This document shows, piece by piece, positions 1-7,470 of a stretch of 32,574 bases of DNA. The position numbers were made by a program, and so were the translations under genes. The notes under the pieces were generated by a model, which did no database searches, was not told the origin of the DNA, and saw nothing but the letters and a program-made list of their open reading frames with translations. Numbering within the stretch: position 1 is the first letter of the stretch; each line of letters opens with the position of its first letter. The stretch spans positions 1-32,574 of the forward strand of contig CACPKO010000011.1 of NCBI GenBank assembly GCA_902634555.1. The letters run 5' to 3'. This DNA is from Actinomycetota bacterium (GTDB taxonomy: Bacteria; Actinomycetota; Acidimicrobiia; Acidimicrobiales; MedAcidi-G1).

Positions 1-60
1 TCACATGACATCTGGCAAGTGAACGTTGAAGAGGACTACCACGAAGAGATATCTGAATAA
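1..60 (+). CDS. C-terminal end of an unidentified protein (partial)
   Basis: An open frame enters from the left edge and ends at a TAA at 58-60. It encodes 19 residues, SHDIWQVNVEEDYHEEISE, rich in acidic residues. No family can be recognised from this tail. It is called coding because the frame is open to the edge and the next 170 nt look non-coding. No clear intrinsic terminator follows; only a 4-bp stem (97-100 with 104-107) is visible. Confidence 0.4.
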   Translation, partial: SHDIWQVNVEEDYHEEISE

Positions 61-165
61 AACGGTCAGGACAATAAATCCACAAAAACACCTGTTCACT
101 AAAAGTGGTCGTTTGACTACGTTCAATTAAATGGTCTCAACATGAACACACATCTCACATAGCGT

Positions 166-210
166 TTTGTTGTCAAAGAAATTGAGCCAAACCGGCTCGA
201 AGACAACAAA
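166..210 (+). promoter_or_regulatory. Structured leader hairpin upstream of the small membrane protein
   Basis: A two-part stem-loop lies in the 170-nt gap 61-230. The outer stem is TTTGTTGTC (166-174) pairing perfectly with GACAACAAA (202-210). The inner stem is 182-188 with 194-200 (GAGCC/GGCTC core plus T-A and T-G pairs), closed by the 5-nt loop AAACC. An A-rich internal bulge (175-181) separates the stems. No T-run follows, so it is not an intrinsic terminator. It ends 4 nt before the A/G-rich ribosome binding site (215-222, AAAGGGG core) of the gene at 231. It could be an mRNA-stabilising or attenuating leader, or a DNA operator. A TTGACT (113-118) could be a -35 box, but I cannot pair it with a good -10. 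Confidence 0.55.
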
Positions 211-230
211 CCATAAAGGGGTGCATCAAT

Positions 231-551
231 ATGATGGCAACCATTCTCACCTTGATGATCACAGCGATGATCTTTCAAGGTGTCATGGCAGTAATCGACA
301 GTGTTTTAGACATGGTCGGTGCTAATCAAATAATCAAAGGAATTCCAGTAATCGGCGGCCACATGCAGCTGGTATGGGCTTACCTTTTCGTAATGATTTC
401 TGAGATAGGTGGCTGGGGCTACGGTGCCAGCATGGAAGTATTGCAAATGGGCGATTTTGGTGTAGATCTTGCATCAGCCATGGCAATGCTTGCCTTCATC
501 TCTGTTAAAGATGCCGCAATTAAGGCTCTCGGACAGGGCTTTGCTCGGTAA
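231..551 (+). CDS. Met-rich small membrane protein, function unknown
   Basis: This 106-residue hydrophobic protein belongs to no family I recognise. Three hydrophobic stretches are visible, about residues 4-22, 38-59 and 76-92. The first carries acidic residues at its end (D23, D27) and the second is Gly/aromatic-rich (W49, Y51, W62, Y64). Twelve of 106 residues are Met, which is unusually high. There is no Cys and no obvious cleavable signal peptide. Two adjacent in-frame ATGs (231, 234) follow a strong AAAGGGG SD sequence with 9-nt spacing. The gene stands alone, with a structured leader before it and a strong intrinsic terminator after it, which suggests a separate, probably abundant transcript. 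Codons look like those of neighbouring genes. A holin-like or membrane-organising role is possible, but nothing in the sequence decides this. Confidence 0.75.
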   Translation: MMATILTLMITAMIFQGVMAVIDSVLDMVGANQIIKGIPVIGGHMQLVWAYLFVMISEIGGWGYGASMEVLQMGDFGVDLASAMAMLAFISVKDAAIKALGQGFAR

Positions 552-561
552 TTAAACGTTT

Positions 562-597
562 CAAAACCCCCATCGCTTTCGGGCGGTGGGGGTTTTG
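562..597 (+). terminator. Strong intrinsic terminator
   Basis: A 15-bp stem (562-576 with 583-597) has the 6-nt loop TTTCGG. Its outer part is CAAAACCCCC pairing with GGGGGTTTTG, so the T-tract forms part of the stem and continues as GTCGTTTTC. It starts 11 nt after the stop codon of the small membrane protein and ends about 50 nt before the next gene. Confidence 0.9.
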
Positions 598-636
598 TCG
601 TTTTCAAGCATCTTTCATTAATGCCTTCAGGCCCGC

Positions 637-642
637 TACTCT
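637..642 (+). promoter_or_regulatory. -10 box of a probable leaderless promoter
   Basis: TACTCT ends 6 nt before the ATG at 649, so transcription would start at the A of the start codon. No SD sequence precedes the ATG. Confidence 0.5.
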
Positions 643-648
643 AAGTCA

Positions 649-1290
649 ATGCAGTCAGATACTTTGATACTTGGCGTAGACCTCGATGGAGTTTGCGCAG
701 ATTACACAACCGCTTTCCGTCCTTTAGTAGCGCAGGAATTAAATGTTCCTCTTTCTTCTCTTCCAGAAGAACGGAGTTGGGATTTTTCCGAGTGGGGTCT
801 GTCCCCACAAGAATTTGAAGATCTTCACCATAAGGCTGTTGAAGATCATCGCATGTTTCGCTCTATGCCTGTTTTTGAAAATGCATCAGAGGTGCTTTGG
901 CGCTTATCCGACGCCGGAGTATGGATAAGAATAATCACCCATCGACTGTACGTGAATTGGGGCCATGCGGTTGCTGTAACCGACACTGTTGAGTGGCTTG
1001 ACCAAGCTCGTATCCCTTATAGAGATATTTGCTTTCTTGGAGATAAACCAGAGGTCGAAGCAGACATTTACCTTGAAGATGCCCCACATAACATTACGTC
1101 TTTACGCAATTCAGGAAACTCTGTCATAGTTTTTGATGCGCCATATAACCAGCAAGTAGACGGACCGCGTGCTACAAACTGGCTCAACTGTGAACAAATG
1201 ATTCTGGACTTAGCTGCAGAAAAAGGGTTTGAGATTCAGCCAGAACTACCTGGTTTGGAAGTATCCGACGCTCGCTTAATTGAGGACTAG
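649..1290 (+). CDS. 5'(3')-deoxyribonucleotidase-like HAD phosphatase
   Basis: This 213-residue HAD-superfamily protein resembles the NT5C group (PF06941), cytosolic enzymes that remove phosphate from (deoxy)nucleoside monophosphates. The nucleophile loop is VDLDGVCADY, with D11 as nucleophile and D13 as acid/base. Motif II is in the ITHR stretch. Motif III/IV is represented by FLGDKPEVEADIYLEDAP, which gives the late acidic metal ligands. The length is slightly above the usual 180-200 because of a C-terminal tail. The start is ATG 649, which fits a leaderless transcript. The gene converges on the nucleotidyltransferase with a single base between the two stop codons. Substrate specificity cannot be read from the sequence. 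Confidence 0.8.
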   Translation: MQSDTLILGVDLDGVCADYTTAFRPLVAQELNVPLSSLPEERSWDFSEWGLSPQEFEDLHHKAVEDHRMFRSMPVFENASEVLWRLSDAGVWIRIITHRLYVNWGHAVAVTDTVEWLDQARIPYRDICFLGDKPEVEADIYLEDAPHNITSLRNSGNSVIVFDAPYNQQVDGPRATNWLNCEQMILDLAAEKGFEIQPELPGLEVSDARLIED

Positions 1291-1291
1291 A

Positions 1292-2140
1292 TTACTGACC
1301 TTTAAAAAGCTCTTGGGCTAACACAAGGTCTTCCTTGTTTGTGATTCCAATCCATTTTTCCGCTGACTTCACAACCTTTATGTTTAGAAGACCTTCAGAT
1401 CTTTGATGATCTAGAGCTTCTGGTAAGAGGAACTCAGAGGAAGGGTCATCAGAATTCTGGGAGTGAAACGACGCCCATTGTCCGGCTAAACGGCCGACAG
1501 CTTCTCGGGGTAAGGCCCAAAGATTCATGGATACTGGGGCGCTCTCTTCAAGTCTCCCTGACGGATCATCTGCCAAGATACCTGCATCATCTCTTCGTAT
1601 CCCATGTGTCTCTACTAGTTCAACTAAAGACCCATCCACTTCAGACAATCTGCAAACCCCTCGCGTAACCGAACCTGTGTCTGAGAGAGTTTGCTTTAGC
1701 TCAAACGCAACCAATACTGCCGACTCTCCGTCTGTTTCCTCTAAAGCTTCTACTGCTAGTCGAATTCCACTTATGCCATAGTGGTCATCTGCATTAACAA
1801 CGATGATAGGTCCATGCACCTCAGGAGAAGCACTCAATATGGCATGACCTGTCCCCCATGGCTTTGCACGTGATGGACCAAAAGTATCTTGATGCACAAC
1901 CACTATTGGTGGTTCGTCGAGATGTTGCCTATCCAAGTGTTCAAGTAATTCATGATTTATGTCAGTTCGTGCCACGATTACTACTTGACCTAAACCAAGC
2001 TCTTTTGCATCTCTTATGGCGTAGTCCAAAAATGCTTCACCATTTGGCCCAACTGAAACTAGTTGCTTGTTTCCGCCAAATCGAGATCCCAAGCCACCCG
2101 CCATCACAACTAACGAAACTTCTGAACGATTAAATGGCAC
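1292..2140 (-). CDS. NTP-transferase family nucleotidyltransferase
   Basis: This 282-residue protein has the GT-A nucleotidyltransferase fold found in sugar-phosphate and choline-phosphate nucleotidyltransferases. The N-terminal nucleotide-binding loop is VMAGGLGSRFGGNKQL, including R20 and K25. A NADDHYG stretch supplies the Mg-binding acidic residues. PVSMNLWALP and a late KWIGITNKEDL resemble the family's C-terminal half. It probably activates a phosphorylated sugar or alcohol with an NTP. The exact substrate is unknown, since no sugar pathway genes lie nearby. The start is GTG at 2140, because the next in-frame Met lies inside the nucleotide loop. It is divergent from the acyl-CoA dehydrogenase and convergent with the nucleotidase. 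Confidence 0.75.
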   Translation of the reverse strand: MPFNRSEVSLVVMAGGLGSRFGGNKQLVSVGPNGEAFLDYAIRDAKELGLGQVVIVARTDINHELLEHLDRQHLDEPPIVVVHQDTFGPSRAKPWGTGHAILSASPEVHGPIIVVNADDHYGISGIRLAVEALEETDGESAVLVAFELKQTLSDTGSVTRGVCRLSEVDGSLVELVETHGIRRDDAGILADDPSGRLEESAPVSMNLWALPREAVGRLAGQWASFHSQNSDDPSSEFLLPEALDHQRSEGLLNIKVVKSAEKWIGITNKEDLVLAQELFKGQ

Positions 2141-2141
2141 T

Positions 2142-2252
2142 TCAACTCTTCTCGGACTGTCTTAACTATTAAAACCCTACCGTCCTTAACTGCCTTACCA
2201 TTAATAAAACCCAGATAACAGATGGAGAAAAGCCGATGACGTGAAGAGTTGA
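2142..2252. promoter_or_regulatory. Divergent promoter region bounded by a 10-bp inverted repeat
   Basis: The gap between two divergent genes carries the box GAAGAGTTGA in each gene's own direction: on the minus strand at 2142-2151, 2 nt before the GTG start, and on the plus strand at 2243-2252, 22 nt before the ATG. The flanking bases extend the match to 14 of 18. Between them lie two imperfect direct copies of a CTTAACT...TAAAACCC pattern (about 2161-2210). Confidence 0.35.
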
Positions 2253-2261
2253 TTCGCCTAT

Positions 2262-2267
2262 TAATAT
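2262..2267 (+). promoter_or_regulatory. -10 box of a probable leaderless promoter
   Basis: TAATAT ends 7 nt before the ATG at 2275 and no SD sequence is present. This predicts a transcript with essentially no 5' leader. Confidence 0.5.
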
Positions 2268-2274
2268 CTAGAAA

Positions 2275-3501
2275 ATGAATAGTGAAGTCAAACACTCAGA
2301 GAGTCCCACAGATGATGCTTTTCGTTTAGAGGTGGAAGATTTTTTCTCCAAAGTGGGTTCTAAAATAGATGCTGTCGCTGAAGGAATTGGTGATGCCGAT
2401 ACCACTGCACTTGGTCGAGCGAAATCGTTCCAACTTGCCCTCTCTGAAGCTGGCCTCGCTGGAATCACCTATTCGAAAGAATATGGTGGAGCAGGCTTAA
2501 CAGACAGTCAACAAGAAATTTTTAATGGAATTGCTTCCGGTTGGAATTCTCCTACTTCACCTTTTTCAATTTCGCACGGAATGTGTTTACCAATGTTAAA
2601 TCAATTCGGAACACACGAACAAAAACTGCAATTTATGCCAGACAACATCAGTGGGAAAACCATTTGGTGTCAACTCTTTTCGGAACCTGGCGCAGGATCT
2701 GACGTAGCCAGTTTGGCCACTCGTGCTGTACTTGATGGCGATGAGTGGATTATCAATGGACAGAAAGTTTGGACTTCCGGTGCGCATTATTGTGATTACG
2801 GGATTGTTGTAGCCCGCACCGACCCTTCACTTCCTAAGCACCGTGGGTTAACAATGTTCATAATTGATATGACTGACTCAGCTATCGATGTTCGTCCGCT
2901 TAAACAAATTTCTGGCGGTAAAGGATTCAACGAAATTTTCTTCACTGATTTGCGGATACCGGTGGACTATCAACTTGGGGAACTGAACCAAGGATGGAAT
3001 CTAGCTGTTTCAATGTTGATGTTTGAGCGTGTTTCAATTGGAGCAAGCGCCGGAGGCCTCAATGCCGATAGAAGTTCAGACTTAATTAAATTGGCACAGA
3101 AGAATGGGCGCTCTAAAGACCCTTTGATACGGCAAAAATTAGCTGATCTATGGATTCGAGAGAAAATAAAGAGCTTTATTGGTCAGAGAATTCGCGATGC
3201 CGTTTCCGCGGGACAAGTACCGGGGCCTGAGGGTTCAATTGCTAAATTAAACGGTGCCTTGTTAGCTCGGACTATTCGTGACACCAGTATTGAACTTGTC
3301 AAAACACCGGCACAGGCATGGGAGAAAGACAATTCTGACGGAAATCAGTGGGCTGTTGGGTGTTTAGCAGCTGCTGGAATCAGTATCGCTGGCGGAACAG
3401 ACGAGGTTCAAAGAAACATAATTGGCGAACGAGTTCTAGGACTACCCAAGGAGCCCGATCCCTTCAAAGGCGCAGCCTGGGAAGACGTCCCCAGAAGTTA
3501 G
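2275..3501 (+). CDS. Acyl-CoA dehydrogenase (FadE type)
   Basis: This 408-residue FAD-dependent enzyme introduces the alpha-beta double bond into acyl-CoA thioesters. Visible features are the N-terminal helical domain ending in YSKEYGGAGL, the FAD/substrate loop LFSEPGAGSDVASL, NGQKVWTSGAHY in the beta domain, and the C-terminal FAD motif GGTDEVQRNIIGERVLGLP. The position that carries the catalytic Glu in medium-chain enzymes (just before GGT) is not Glu. E251, in LMFER, sits where several actinobacterial FadE enzymes keep their base. This is inference from remembered family layout. It opens an operon with mycothione reductase (27-nt gap) and an SDR. Chain length or ring substrate is not clear. 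Confidence 0.9.
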   Translation: MNSEVKHSESPTDDAFRLEVEDFFSKVGSKIDAVAEGIGDADTTALGRAKSFQLALSEAGLAGITYSKEYGGAGLTDSQQEIFNGIASGWNSPTSPFSISHGMCLPMLNQFGTHEQKLQFMPDNISGKTIWCQLFSEPGAGSDVASLATRAVLDGDEWIINGQKVWTSGAHYCDYGIVVARTDPSLPKHRGLTMFIIDMTDSAIDVRPLKQISGGKGFNEIFFTDLRIPVDYQLGELNQGWNLAVSMLMFERVSIGASAGGLNADRSSDLIKLAQKNGRSKDPLIRQKLADLWIREKIKSFIGQRIRDAVSAGQVPGPEGSIAKLNGALLARTIRDTSIELVKTPAQAWEKDNSDGNQWAVGCLAAAGISIAGGTDEVQRNIIGERVLGLPKEPDPFKGAAWEDVPRS

Positions 3502-3528
3502 TCTATTTATTTTCAAGAATGGAGAAAT

Positions 3529-4875
3529 GTGCCGCATTACGATCTTCTTATAATTGGTGCTGGTTCCGGTAATTCCATTATTGATGAGCGACACGATGAT
3601 TGGAATATCGCAATCATTGAACCGGGAGATTTTGGAGGAACTTGCCTTAACCGAGGCTGTGTTCCTTCCAAAATGTTTATTCATACAGCAGACCGAGCTT
3701 ATATGGCTCAACAAAATGCCCCTTTTGGAATTGAAACAAACTTCATAAGCGCCAATTGGAGAGAAATCAGAGACCGAGTATTCAATCGAATTGATCCAAT
3801 AACAGAATCTGGTTTGAATTATCGGATTTCATTACCAAATGTGACCGTCTATAGGTCGCCGGGATGTTTTATAGATGAGAAGACAATCTTGGTTGGTGAC
3901 GAAGTCATTACTGCAGAACAAATCGTTGTCGCAGCAGGAGCCCGACCGAGTGTTCCCGACATACCCGGCATAAGCGAAATCCCATATCTGACGTCAGATG
4001 AAATCATGCGCGTAGATGAACTCCCCGCTCACTTAGTCATCATTGGTGGTGGTTTTATAGCAGTCGAAATGGCTCATATTTTTTCCGCCCTTGGTTCTGA
4101 AGTAACCATTATCCATAGAAGAGATCGACTTCTTCGAGAAATGGATCCTGATATCAGTGAGCGAATAACTGAGATTTATGGAAACCGCATGAACCTTCTT
4201 CTAGAAACCGAAGTTTCTAAAATTGTGCACGATGGAACGTTTGAAATAACTCTTTCTTCTGGTGATCTAGTGGTTTGCGATGAACTCCTTGTCGCCACCG
4301 GACGAAGACCTAATACTGATTCACTCGATACCGCTGCAGGGAATATAGCCACTTCGTCTTCTGGGCATATCGAAACTAACGCCTATCTGCAAACCAGTTC
4401 TGAGGGGGTCTGGGCTATCGGAGATATAACTAATCCGATTCAGTTGAAACATCTTGCCAACGCTGACGCAAAAATAGTAGGGCATAATTTATGTAACCCA
4501 GATGACCTGCTTCCCGTTGACCGTTCCCTGTCGCCTTCCGCAGTGTTTGGCTATCCTCCTATAGCTTCTGTTGGCTTGACAGAGAAGCAGGCAGAAGAAC
4601 AGGGGGTTTCGTTCCTAGTTGCGGTCAGAGCTTTTGCCGATACTGCCTATGGATGGGCTATGGAGGACCAGAAAAGTTTCATAAAGGTCTTAATTGACCC
4701 TTCAACCCGGCTCCTTCTAGGAGTTCATTTGATTGGACCGCAGTCCCCCACCTTGATACAACAGTTGATACAGGGAATGTCTTTAGGTCAAACTGTTGAT
4801 GAAATGGCCAGATCTCAGTTGTATATCCATCCCGCCTTGCCGGAAGTAATTGAGCAAGTACTTCTAGAATTTTGA
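3529..4875 (+). CDS. mtr: Mycothione reductase
   Basis: This 448-residue flavoprotein disulfide reductase probably reduces oxidised mycothiol with NADPH in the cytoplasm. The FAD dinucleotide loop GAGSGNSIIDER carries the SGN signature I associate with mycothione reductases, rather than the GxGxxG(G) of lipoamide or mercuric reductases. Redox-active cysteines C39 and C44 lie in GGTCLNRGCVPSKM. The second nucleotide site is IIGGGFIAVEMAH. The C-terminal dimerisation domain ends in HPALPEVIE, supplying the His434-Glu439 pair. Length and motif order match the mycobacterial enzyme well. The start is GTG 3529, with GGAG five bases upstream. Its place between two lipid-type oxidoreductases is unusual, and no mycothiol biosynthesis gene is visible. 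Confidence 0.88.
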   Translation: MPHYDLLIIGAGSGNSIIDERHDDWNIAIIEPGDFGGTCLNRGCVPSKMFIHTADRAYMAQQNAPFGIETNFISANWREIRDRVFNRIDPITESGLNYRISLPNVTVYRSPGCFIDEKTILVGDEVITAEQIVVAAGARPSVPDIPGISEIPYLTSDEIMRVDELPAHLVIIGGGFIAVEMAHIFSALGSEVTIIHRRDRLLREMDPDISERITEIYGNRMNLLLETEVSKIVHDGTFEITLSSGDLVVCDELLVATGRRPNTDSLDTAAGNIATSSSGHIETNAYLQTSSEGVWAIGDITNPIQLKHLANADAKIVGHNLCNPDDLLPVDRSLSPSAVFGYPPIASVGLTEKQAEEQGVSFLVAVRAFADTAYGWAMEDQKSFIKVLIDPSTRLLLGVHLIGPQSPTLIQQLIQGMSLGQTVDEMARSQLYIHPALPEVIEQVLLEF

Positions 4876-4900
4876 TCACTTAAAACTAAAGGAAAGAATA

Positions 4901-5758
4901 ATGAAAGACTTAAACGGAAAAGTTGCTGTCATCACCGGTGGAGCATCTGGATTAGGTAAAGCCTTCGCAGAAAAATTTGGTTCCGCAGGGATGAAACTTG
5001 CTTTAGCCGATGTTGAAGTTCCAGTTCTTGAAGAAACTGTCGCTAACCTGCGTTCAACCGGAATAGATGCAATTGGCATACCGTGTGATGTTTCCGATGC
5101 TGAATCAGTAAAGAATTTCTCCGATTCTGTCTTTTCTGAATTCGGCGCTGCTCATCTACTTTGTCTTAACGCCGGTGTGGCGGCAACTGGACCCATCGTT
5201 GAAAGTTCTCTTGAAGAGTGGAAATGGGTGCTAGGAGTCAATCTTTACGGAATCATTCATGGCCTTGATGCATTTTTGCCGCAACTGGTTCAACAAAATG
5301 AAGGTCACGTAGTAATGACAGCTTCAATAGCAGGCCACACCTCTTTTGCGAATATGGCGTCTTACAATGCATCGAAACATGCAACTGTGACTATTGCGGA
5401 GACACTCTTTGCTGAGATGAAAGAAGCAAAATTAGATGTGGGTGTTTCGTGCCTCTGTCCAGGTTTTGTCGCTACGAATATTTTTACTTCTGATAGAAAT
5501 AAGCCGGAAGAAGTGCAAACCGCTTTAGCTGAACCACCTTCCGAGGAAGAAGTCACTCAAAGAGAAGCAGCGTTAGAGTGGCTACGAGCGAACGCTCTAC
5601 AACCTGGTTTCGTTGCCGATCTCGTGCATGATGCCGTAGTGGAAAAGAAATTCTGGATCTTCACCGAAGAAAGCCACACTCACGCTGTAAAGGCACGGCA
5701 TAGTGAAATTCAAGAACGTAGAGACCCTACTGCTGAAAGAATTATTGAAGAACTTTAG
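4901..5758 (+). CDS. Short-chain dehydrogenase/reductase
   Basis: This 285-residue classical SDR is an NAD(P)-dependent alcohol/ketone oxidoreductase. The Rossmann loop TGGASGLG (residues 12-19), the LNAGVA motif and the catalytic S142, Y155 and K159 (SYNASK) are all present. A long C-terminal segment after the FVATNIF loop resembles SDRs found with fatty-acid and steroid genes. A good SD sequence (AAAGGAAAG) precedes ATG 4901. It is third in the operon after mycothione reductase (25-nt gap). Its stop codon overlaps that of the convergent acyl-CoA synthetase in the four bases 5755-5758. The substrate is unknown; a hydroxyacyl or long-chain alcohol substrate would fit the context. Confidence 0.88.
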   Translation: MKDLNGKVAVITGGASGLGKAFAEKFGSAGMKLALADVEVPVLEETVANLRSTGIDAIGIPCDVSDAESVKNFSDSVFSEFGAAHLLCLNAGVAATGPIVESSLEEWKWVLGVNLYGIIHGLDAFLPQLVQQNEGHVVMTASIAGHTSFANMASYNASKHATVTIAETLFAEMKEAKLDVGVSCLCPGFVATNIFTSDRNKPEEVQTALAEPPSEEEVTQREAALEWLRANALQPGFVADLVHDAVVEKKFWIFTEESHTHAVKARHSEIQERRDPTAERIIEEL

Positions 5759-7395
5759 TGCTGCTCAGTTAAGAAACCTTCGGCGGTTTCTTTAGCCCAC
5801 CTATAGTCTGTTTTACCGTTTGGGCTGCGTTGTATTTTTGGGACAATAACTATGTCTTTTGGAACTTTGTATCCAGCAAGACTCTTCCTGACATCGCTTT
5901 GTAGTCCTGCGGCCGTATCTTCCTCAATTAAAACATTGTCTTCTAGTTCCACTACTGCTGTTACCGCTTGACCCCAACGGTCGTCTTCGATTCCTACTAC
6001 ATTACAGTCCCGAACACTTTCAAGTTCTTTGAGTGCTTCCTCTACTTCCTCGGGGTAAACCTTTTCTCCGCCAGTATTTATACATACTGAACCGCGACCA
6101 AGTAGCGTTATCGTTCCATCTTCCTCAACAACGGCATAGTCTCCCGCCATCGACCAACGGCGGCCATCGATTTCTGGGAAAGTTTGTGCTGTTTTTTCTG
6201 GGTCTTTGAAATACCCAAGCGGAAGCGGATAGCCAGTAGCCAAACGCCCCCTTTCTTGTGATCCAGGTACGACTTCTTTTCCTTCATCAGTAAAAACACG
6301 AGTGTGTTCCCCAAGCACAAATCTGGCTGTGCCAGTCTTGCCGCTTGAACGTGAAGATATCTGATTCCCTATTCCAGTTCCTTCGCTAGAACCTAAAGCA
6401 TCCACTATTGAAACATCACAATGTTTCAATAATCGTTCTTTTACTGGATCACTAAACATGACGCCAGAAGAAAAGATCATTCTGAGGGAAGAGGTGTCTC
6501 TTACTTCTTCCTTCGTGGATGTTTCTTCCAAAGCATCTGCCATAGGTTTAGCAAACGCATCGCCAACGATAGAAACCATTGTGATTTTCTCTAGTTCTAC
6601 TACATTCCAAAGTTCATCTGCATTGAAAGACCTTGAAGTTAAAGTTGTTACTAGCCCACCGTGTGAATGAGTGGCCATTCCAGTTATGCCAGATGTTCCG
6701 TGCATAAGCGGAGCTGCACATAGTTGACGTATCTCAGCTCCGGAATCAATAACCCTGCGAGCGATCTCAGCTGACTCTTCAGCTGTTTCTGGAAGCCTTG
6801 AGCCAAGAGAGCGAAAAGTGGACTGCATCATCCCGAAAATATTGTGGTGGTTCCACATAACAGCTTTCGGCATGCCAGTTGTTCCGCCCGTGTATAGGAA
6901 CCAGAGGTCATCTCCGGATCTATTTATCCGATCCATCGGCTCTTCTGATAGAGCATCCTTGTAAGAGACTGCCCAATCAGAGGTTTCCTCCCCACCTACC
7001 TGAATGGCTACTTTGAGTTGCGGACACTGCGGATACGCTATTTCTACTCTTTCAGCAAGAGTATGGTCAAAAAATATTGCTTCAGCGTCGGAATTGTTCA
7101 AAATGTATGCAAGTTCGTCACCCAAGTATCTGTAGTTCGCATTAGCGGGTACGCCTCTAATTTTGAATGTTGCGTACTGAGCCTCCGAATATTCCGGCCC
7201 GTTATAAAGATAAAGAACTACTTTTGAATCGTGTTTGAGCCCATTATTTTTAAGAGTTGTTGCTAAGCGTGCAGCCCGATCATCGAAATCAGTCCAAGAA
7301 GTATGCTTCCCCGCAAGAGATAATGCGGGCTTATCGCCTATTTCGTCAGCGATTGCTTCCCACGCAGTAGCTAGATTCAGTGTCGTTTCAGCCAT
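5755..7395 (-). CDS. Acyl-CoA synthetase (AMP-forming, FadD type)
   Basis: This 546-residue ANL-superfamily enzyme activates a carboxylic acid to acyl-AMP and then acyl-CoA. The P-loop YTGGTTGMPKAVMW, the adenylate motif (DALGSSEGTG region), GDYAVVEEDGTITLLGR with its hinge, YPEEVEEAL and the catalytic Lys in SPNGKTDYRW are all visible. The stretch MVSIVGDAFAKPM resembles actinobacterial FadD8/FadD19-like ligases, including steroid side-chain ligases, but this is only a resemblance. The length is normal. ATG 7395 has no SD but a TAGATT -10 box ends 6 nt upstream. It faces chorismate synthase divergently and the SDR convergently. With the dehydrogenase and SDR it looks like one fatty-acid or isoprenoid-acid degradation module. 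Confidence 0.88.
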   Translation of the reverse strand: MAETTLNLATAWEAIADEIGDKPALSLAGKHTSWTDFDDRAARLATTLKNNGLKHDSKVVLYLYNGPEYSEAQYATFKIRGVPANANYRYLGDELAYILNNSDAEAIFFDHTLAERVEIAYPQCPQLKVAIQVGGEETSDWAVSYKDALSEEPMDRINRSGDDLWFLYTGGTTGMPKAVMWNHHNIFGMMQSTFRSLGSRLPETAEESAEIARRVIDSGAEIRQLCAAPLMHGTSGITGMATHSHGGLVTTLTSRSFNADELWNVVELEKITMVSIVGDAFAKPMADALEETSTKEEVRDTSSLRMIFSSGVMFSDPVKERLLKHCDVSIVDALGSSEGTGIGNQISSRSSGKTGTARFVLGEHTRVFTDEGKEVVPGSQERGRLATGYPLPLGYFKDPEKTAQTFPEIDGRRWSMAGDYAVVEEDGTITLLGRGSVCINTGGEKVYPEEVEEALKELESVRDCNVVGIEDDRWGQAVTAVVELEDNVLIEEDTAAGLQSDVRKSLAGYKVPKDIVIVPKIQRSPNGKTDYRWAKETAEGFLTEQH

Positions 7396-7401
7396 TAGGA
7401 A

Positions 7402-7407
7402 AATCTA
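7402..7407 (-). promoter_or_regulatory. -10 box of a probable leaderless promoter (acyl-CoA synthetase)
   Basis: On the minus strand TAGATT ends exactly 6 nt before the ATG at 7395. This places the transcription start on the start codon. No SD is found. Confidence 0.5.
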
Positions 7408-7457
7408 TCATTCCTCTTATTAAATTAAAGTGTTCGGCTATCGCCCCTTTCGCCATC

Positions 7458-7463
7458 TATGAT
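7458..7463 (+). promoter_or_regulatory. -10 box of chorismate synthase, leaderless GTG
   Basis: TATGAT, close to the -10 consensus, ends 7 nt before the GTG at 7471. It overlaps the upstream ATG at 7459, which therefore would not be in the transcript. Confidence 0.5.
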
Positions 7464-7470
7464 TACTGGA

